Source: Puccinia triticina (lineage: Eukaryota; Basidiomycota; Pucciniomycetes; Pucciniales; Pucciniaceae). From it: a stretch of 64,000 bases of DNA. A model generated the notes under the pieces. The model did not search any database, had not been told where the DNA came from, and saw only the letters and a list, made by a program, of their open reading frames with translations. The stretch is from assembly GCF_026914185.1 (NCBI RefSeq), contig NC_070565.1, positions 3,906,001 to 3,970,000 on the forward strand, in the 5' to 3' direction. Numbering within the stretch: position 1 is the first letter of the stretch; the number at the start of each line of letters is the position of its first letter. Position numbers and translations under genes: made by a program. Positions 62,094 through 64,000 of this stretch are shown here, piece after piece.

Positions 62094-64000
62094 ATGGCAA
62101 ACACGCGAAACCAAGGGCCCGCCCCCACCGACAAAACCGCGCAATCCTCCAAGAGCGATGCTTACAGCCCGGACAAAGATCACGTCAATGTGCCAAAGTT
62201 CGACGGCACCAACTTCCCGCTATGGGAGCGGAAAATCAAAATGCATCTACGGCCTCGCCATCTCGAGACGTACCTTGAAAAGTTCTTGTCAAAAGAACCA
62301 GACAACGATGAACTGCAAGGTGCTCTCAGAACCTGCAGCATCTTAAGTGAGGCGATTTCCAATGCGATCTTCACCAGCGTCATCAACAACGACAACAAGA
62401 CGGATCCCTTCCAAATATGGTCAGACATCAAGACCATATACGCCTCGGATTCCTTACTCTCAGTTTTCCAAGTATGGAATAAATGGTTAGATATCCAATT
62501 CAACAAGGATATGAACTCATACATCACCAAGATGGAAGAAAGCCTCGCCGAATTCAGCTCCCTCGGCCTTAGAGTCCCCGACGTCCTCGTAGGCTGCGGA
62601 ATCGTCGGCAAGATCACCAAACGCCGGCCCATGCTCATGCAGGCTCTTTTCGCCGATCTCAAGGCTCTAGCTAAGCCGAAGGAAATCATCGCCAAGCTGC
62701 GAGACATTGGTCGGCATGAAACCTCCACCAAGAGGAAATTTGTTGAAGACGCAGAACCAACATCCACCGCCCTAGCCACAGGCCCTAGCCGAAAGCAAAA
62801 GAAACCAGGACAATCAATTATCAGGTGTAGTGGCGGTAAACATAATCCTAAAGCAACGACCCACACAGAAGAAACATGCTGGACGATTCACCCGCTCACT
62901 CGCCCACCGGACAAACCGCTCCAGGAGCGTGAAAGACCGCAAAAGCGCCAGCGTAACTCATACCACGCAGCCGCAGAAGAATCTGAAGAGGAAGCCCACC
63001 ATACGATTGTCAAGCCATCCTTCACCTACAACACCTCCCCGAACTCCTCATCACCACTGTCAACTATTCTTGACTCAGGAGCCAGCAATCACATGCTGAA
63101 CTCCCTCAGCTACTTCGCCGAAACCACCCCCGTACATATCAGCATTGTCACGGGCTGCGGCAAATTGCAATTAGTCGCTGTTGCTCGAGGCACCGCGCAC
63201 ATATCTCTACCATCCGGACAAGTCCTAGCTCTTCAGGAGGCGCTATACGTGCCGAATCTCTCAAGAAACCTTGTATCAATGATGCAGCTACTTGACCGGA
63301 AAGCCTCTGTTTATGAGACAAACGGCAGCTACGAGGTGCGGATTGATAACAACAAGCCGTTCAAAGTCAATATCGCAAACGATTTGCTCGAGCTAGTCGG
63401 AGCCGCCCCACCACCACCACCAGCTGTCAACTGCAACACAACAGCCATCACTCAGCTATCCGATTACCACAAGTGGCATAATAGACTCGGACACGCAAGC
63501 TCTGGCAGAATACGGCAGGTGGTACCAGACTCCCTGGACCTGACCAAATCTCACTCATGCACGGCTTGCATGCAAGGCAAGCTGACTAGACGGCCGTGCA
63601 ATGGTCATTTCAAGGAAGCGGAGGCTCCCCTTAGCGTCGTCCACGCGGATCTCGTCGGACCCATTAGCCCACCAACCAACGGAGGGGCTCGCTACTTTCT
63701 GATGCTGACCGACCAATTCACCGGATACATCCACACCGTCATTCTGAAGGAGAAGAGCCAAGCAACCCAAGCCATCTTAGACTTTCGTCTCTTCTTTGAG
63801 AAACAGACCGGCCACGCCATGAGGAAACTCATATCAGACGGCGGAGGCGAATTCATTAATGGTACTCTCGGTGATCACCTGAAAAACGCTGGAATCCAAC
63901 ACAATGTGGCCCCAGCGTACACTCCGCAGAACAACGGTCTCGCGGAAAGAGCCAATCGCACCATCATTGACATGACGAGGTGCCTTATGATGCAAGCTAA
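62094..64000 (+). CDS. Copia Gag-Pol polyprotein, cut by window end
   Basis: The ATG at 62094 opens a frame without stops to the end of the window (635 codons). Gag: VPKFDGTNFPLWERKIKMHL, LEEF-like MEESLAEFSSLGLRVPD. A zinc-knuckle variant has C at residue 245 and spacing C-x4-H-x6-H-x4-C (CSGGKH...HTEETC). Protease: TILDSGASNHML (Asp 327). Pre-integrase HHCC: KWHNRLGH ... CTACMQGK. Integrase: VVHADLVGPI (Asp 519), LISDGGGEF (Asp 582), NNGLAERANR (Glu 618), a DD35E triad. Integrase before RT is the Copia order; RT should lie beyond 64000. The intact frame suggests a young element, but activity cannot be judged from half of it. Confidence 0.92.
   Translation, partial: MANTRNQGPAPTDKTAQSSKSDAYSPDKDHVNVPKFDGTNFPLWERKIKMHLRPRHLETYLEKFLSKEPDNDELQGALRTCSILSEAISNAIFTSVINNDNKTDPFQIWSDIKTIYASDSLLSVFQVWNKWLDIQFNKDMNSYITKMEESLAEFSSLGLRVPDVLVGCGIVGKITKRRPMLMQALFADLKALAKPKEIIAKLRDIGRHETSTKRKFVEDAEPTSTALATGPSRKQKKPGQSIIRCSGGKHNPKATTHTEETCWTIHPLTRPPDKPLQERERPQKRQRNSYHAAAEESEEEAHHTIVKPSFTYNTSPNSSSPLSTILDSGASNHMLNSLSYFAETTPVHISIVTGCGKLQLVAVARGTAHISLPSGQVLALQEALYVPNLSRNLVSMMQLLDRKASVYETNGSYEVRIDNNKPFKVNIANDLLELVGAAPPPPPAVNCNTTAITQLSDYHKWHNRLGHASSGRIRQVVPDSLDLTKSHSCTACMQGKLTRRPCNGHFKEAEAPLSVVHADLVGPISPPTNGGARYFLMLTDQFTGYIHTVILKEKSQATQAILDFRLFFEKQTGHAMRKLISDGGGEFINGTLGDHLKNAGIQHNVAPAYTPQNNGLAERANRTIIDMTRCLMMQA

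Noticed and set aside
1..64000. CRISPR arrays, rRNA genes, bacterial operons, intact tRNA genes
   Set aside because: None seen. The only good tRNA match is the half tRNA-Tyr in the Gypsy primer-binding site.

Overview
The window looks like nuclear DNA of a basidiomycete, most probably a rust fungus (Pucciniales, perhaps Puccinia). That assignment is inference. It rests on many short (about 70-100 nt) GT-AG introns, typical fungal housekeeping genes (PMA1-type proton pump, eisosome PIL1, ATG15, NUC1, ALG9, UBC12), the style of the transposon proteins, and gene islands embedded in decayed repeats. No bacterial-type features, rRNA genes, CRISPR arrays or intact tRNA genes were seen.

Layout. 0.8-19.1 kb is a gene-dense island: NIPSNAP (-), UBC12 (+), ATG15 lipase (+), ketopantoate reductase (-), a small secreted-protein relic (-), plasma-membrane H+-ATPase (-) and a large unrecognised disordered protein (+). 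19.1-24.0 kb is repeat-rich and without genes. 24.0-28.6 kb holds a BuGZ/ZNF207-like zinc-finger protein (+) and an eisosome PIL1/LSP1 protein (-). 28.6-33.0 kb is decayed repeats with a nested MITE. 33.0-35.1 kb has the last two exons of a truncated gene, then NUC1/endonuclease G (+). 35.1-38.6 kb is repeats plus a poorly resolved possible gene. 38.7-41.3 kb is ALG9 mannosyltransferase (+).

From 41.3 kb to the end the window is nested transposable elements: two LTRs of one short-LTR family, a decayed MULE transposase interrupted by a 693-bp hAT derivative (8-bp target duplication), a tyrosine-recombinase ORF, a young full-length Ty3/Gypsy element (48727-56707, minus strand, two 814-bp LTRs, 4-bp target duplication), Copia gag fragments, and the 5' 1.9 kb of an open Copia gag-pol ORF running off the window end.

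The host genes are independent housekeeping genes, not a pathway cluster. The most unusual structures are in the Gypsy element. It has a primer-binding site matching the whole 3' half of tRNA-Tyr including CCA. A U UUU UUG slippery heptamer abuts the gag stop. Three dispersed copies of an about 80-nt segment each start GTAAGTTC and end in AG like introns, and one of them contains the pol stop codon.
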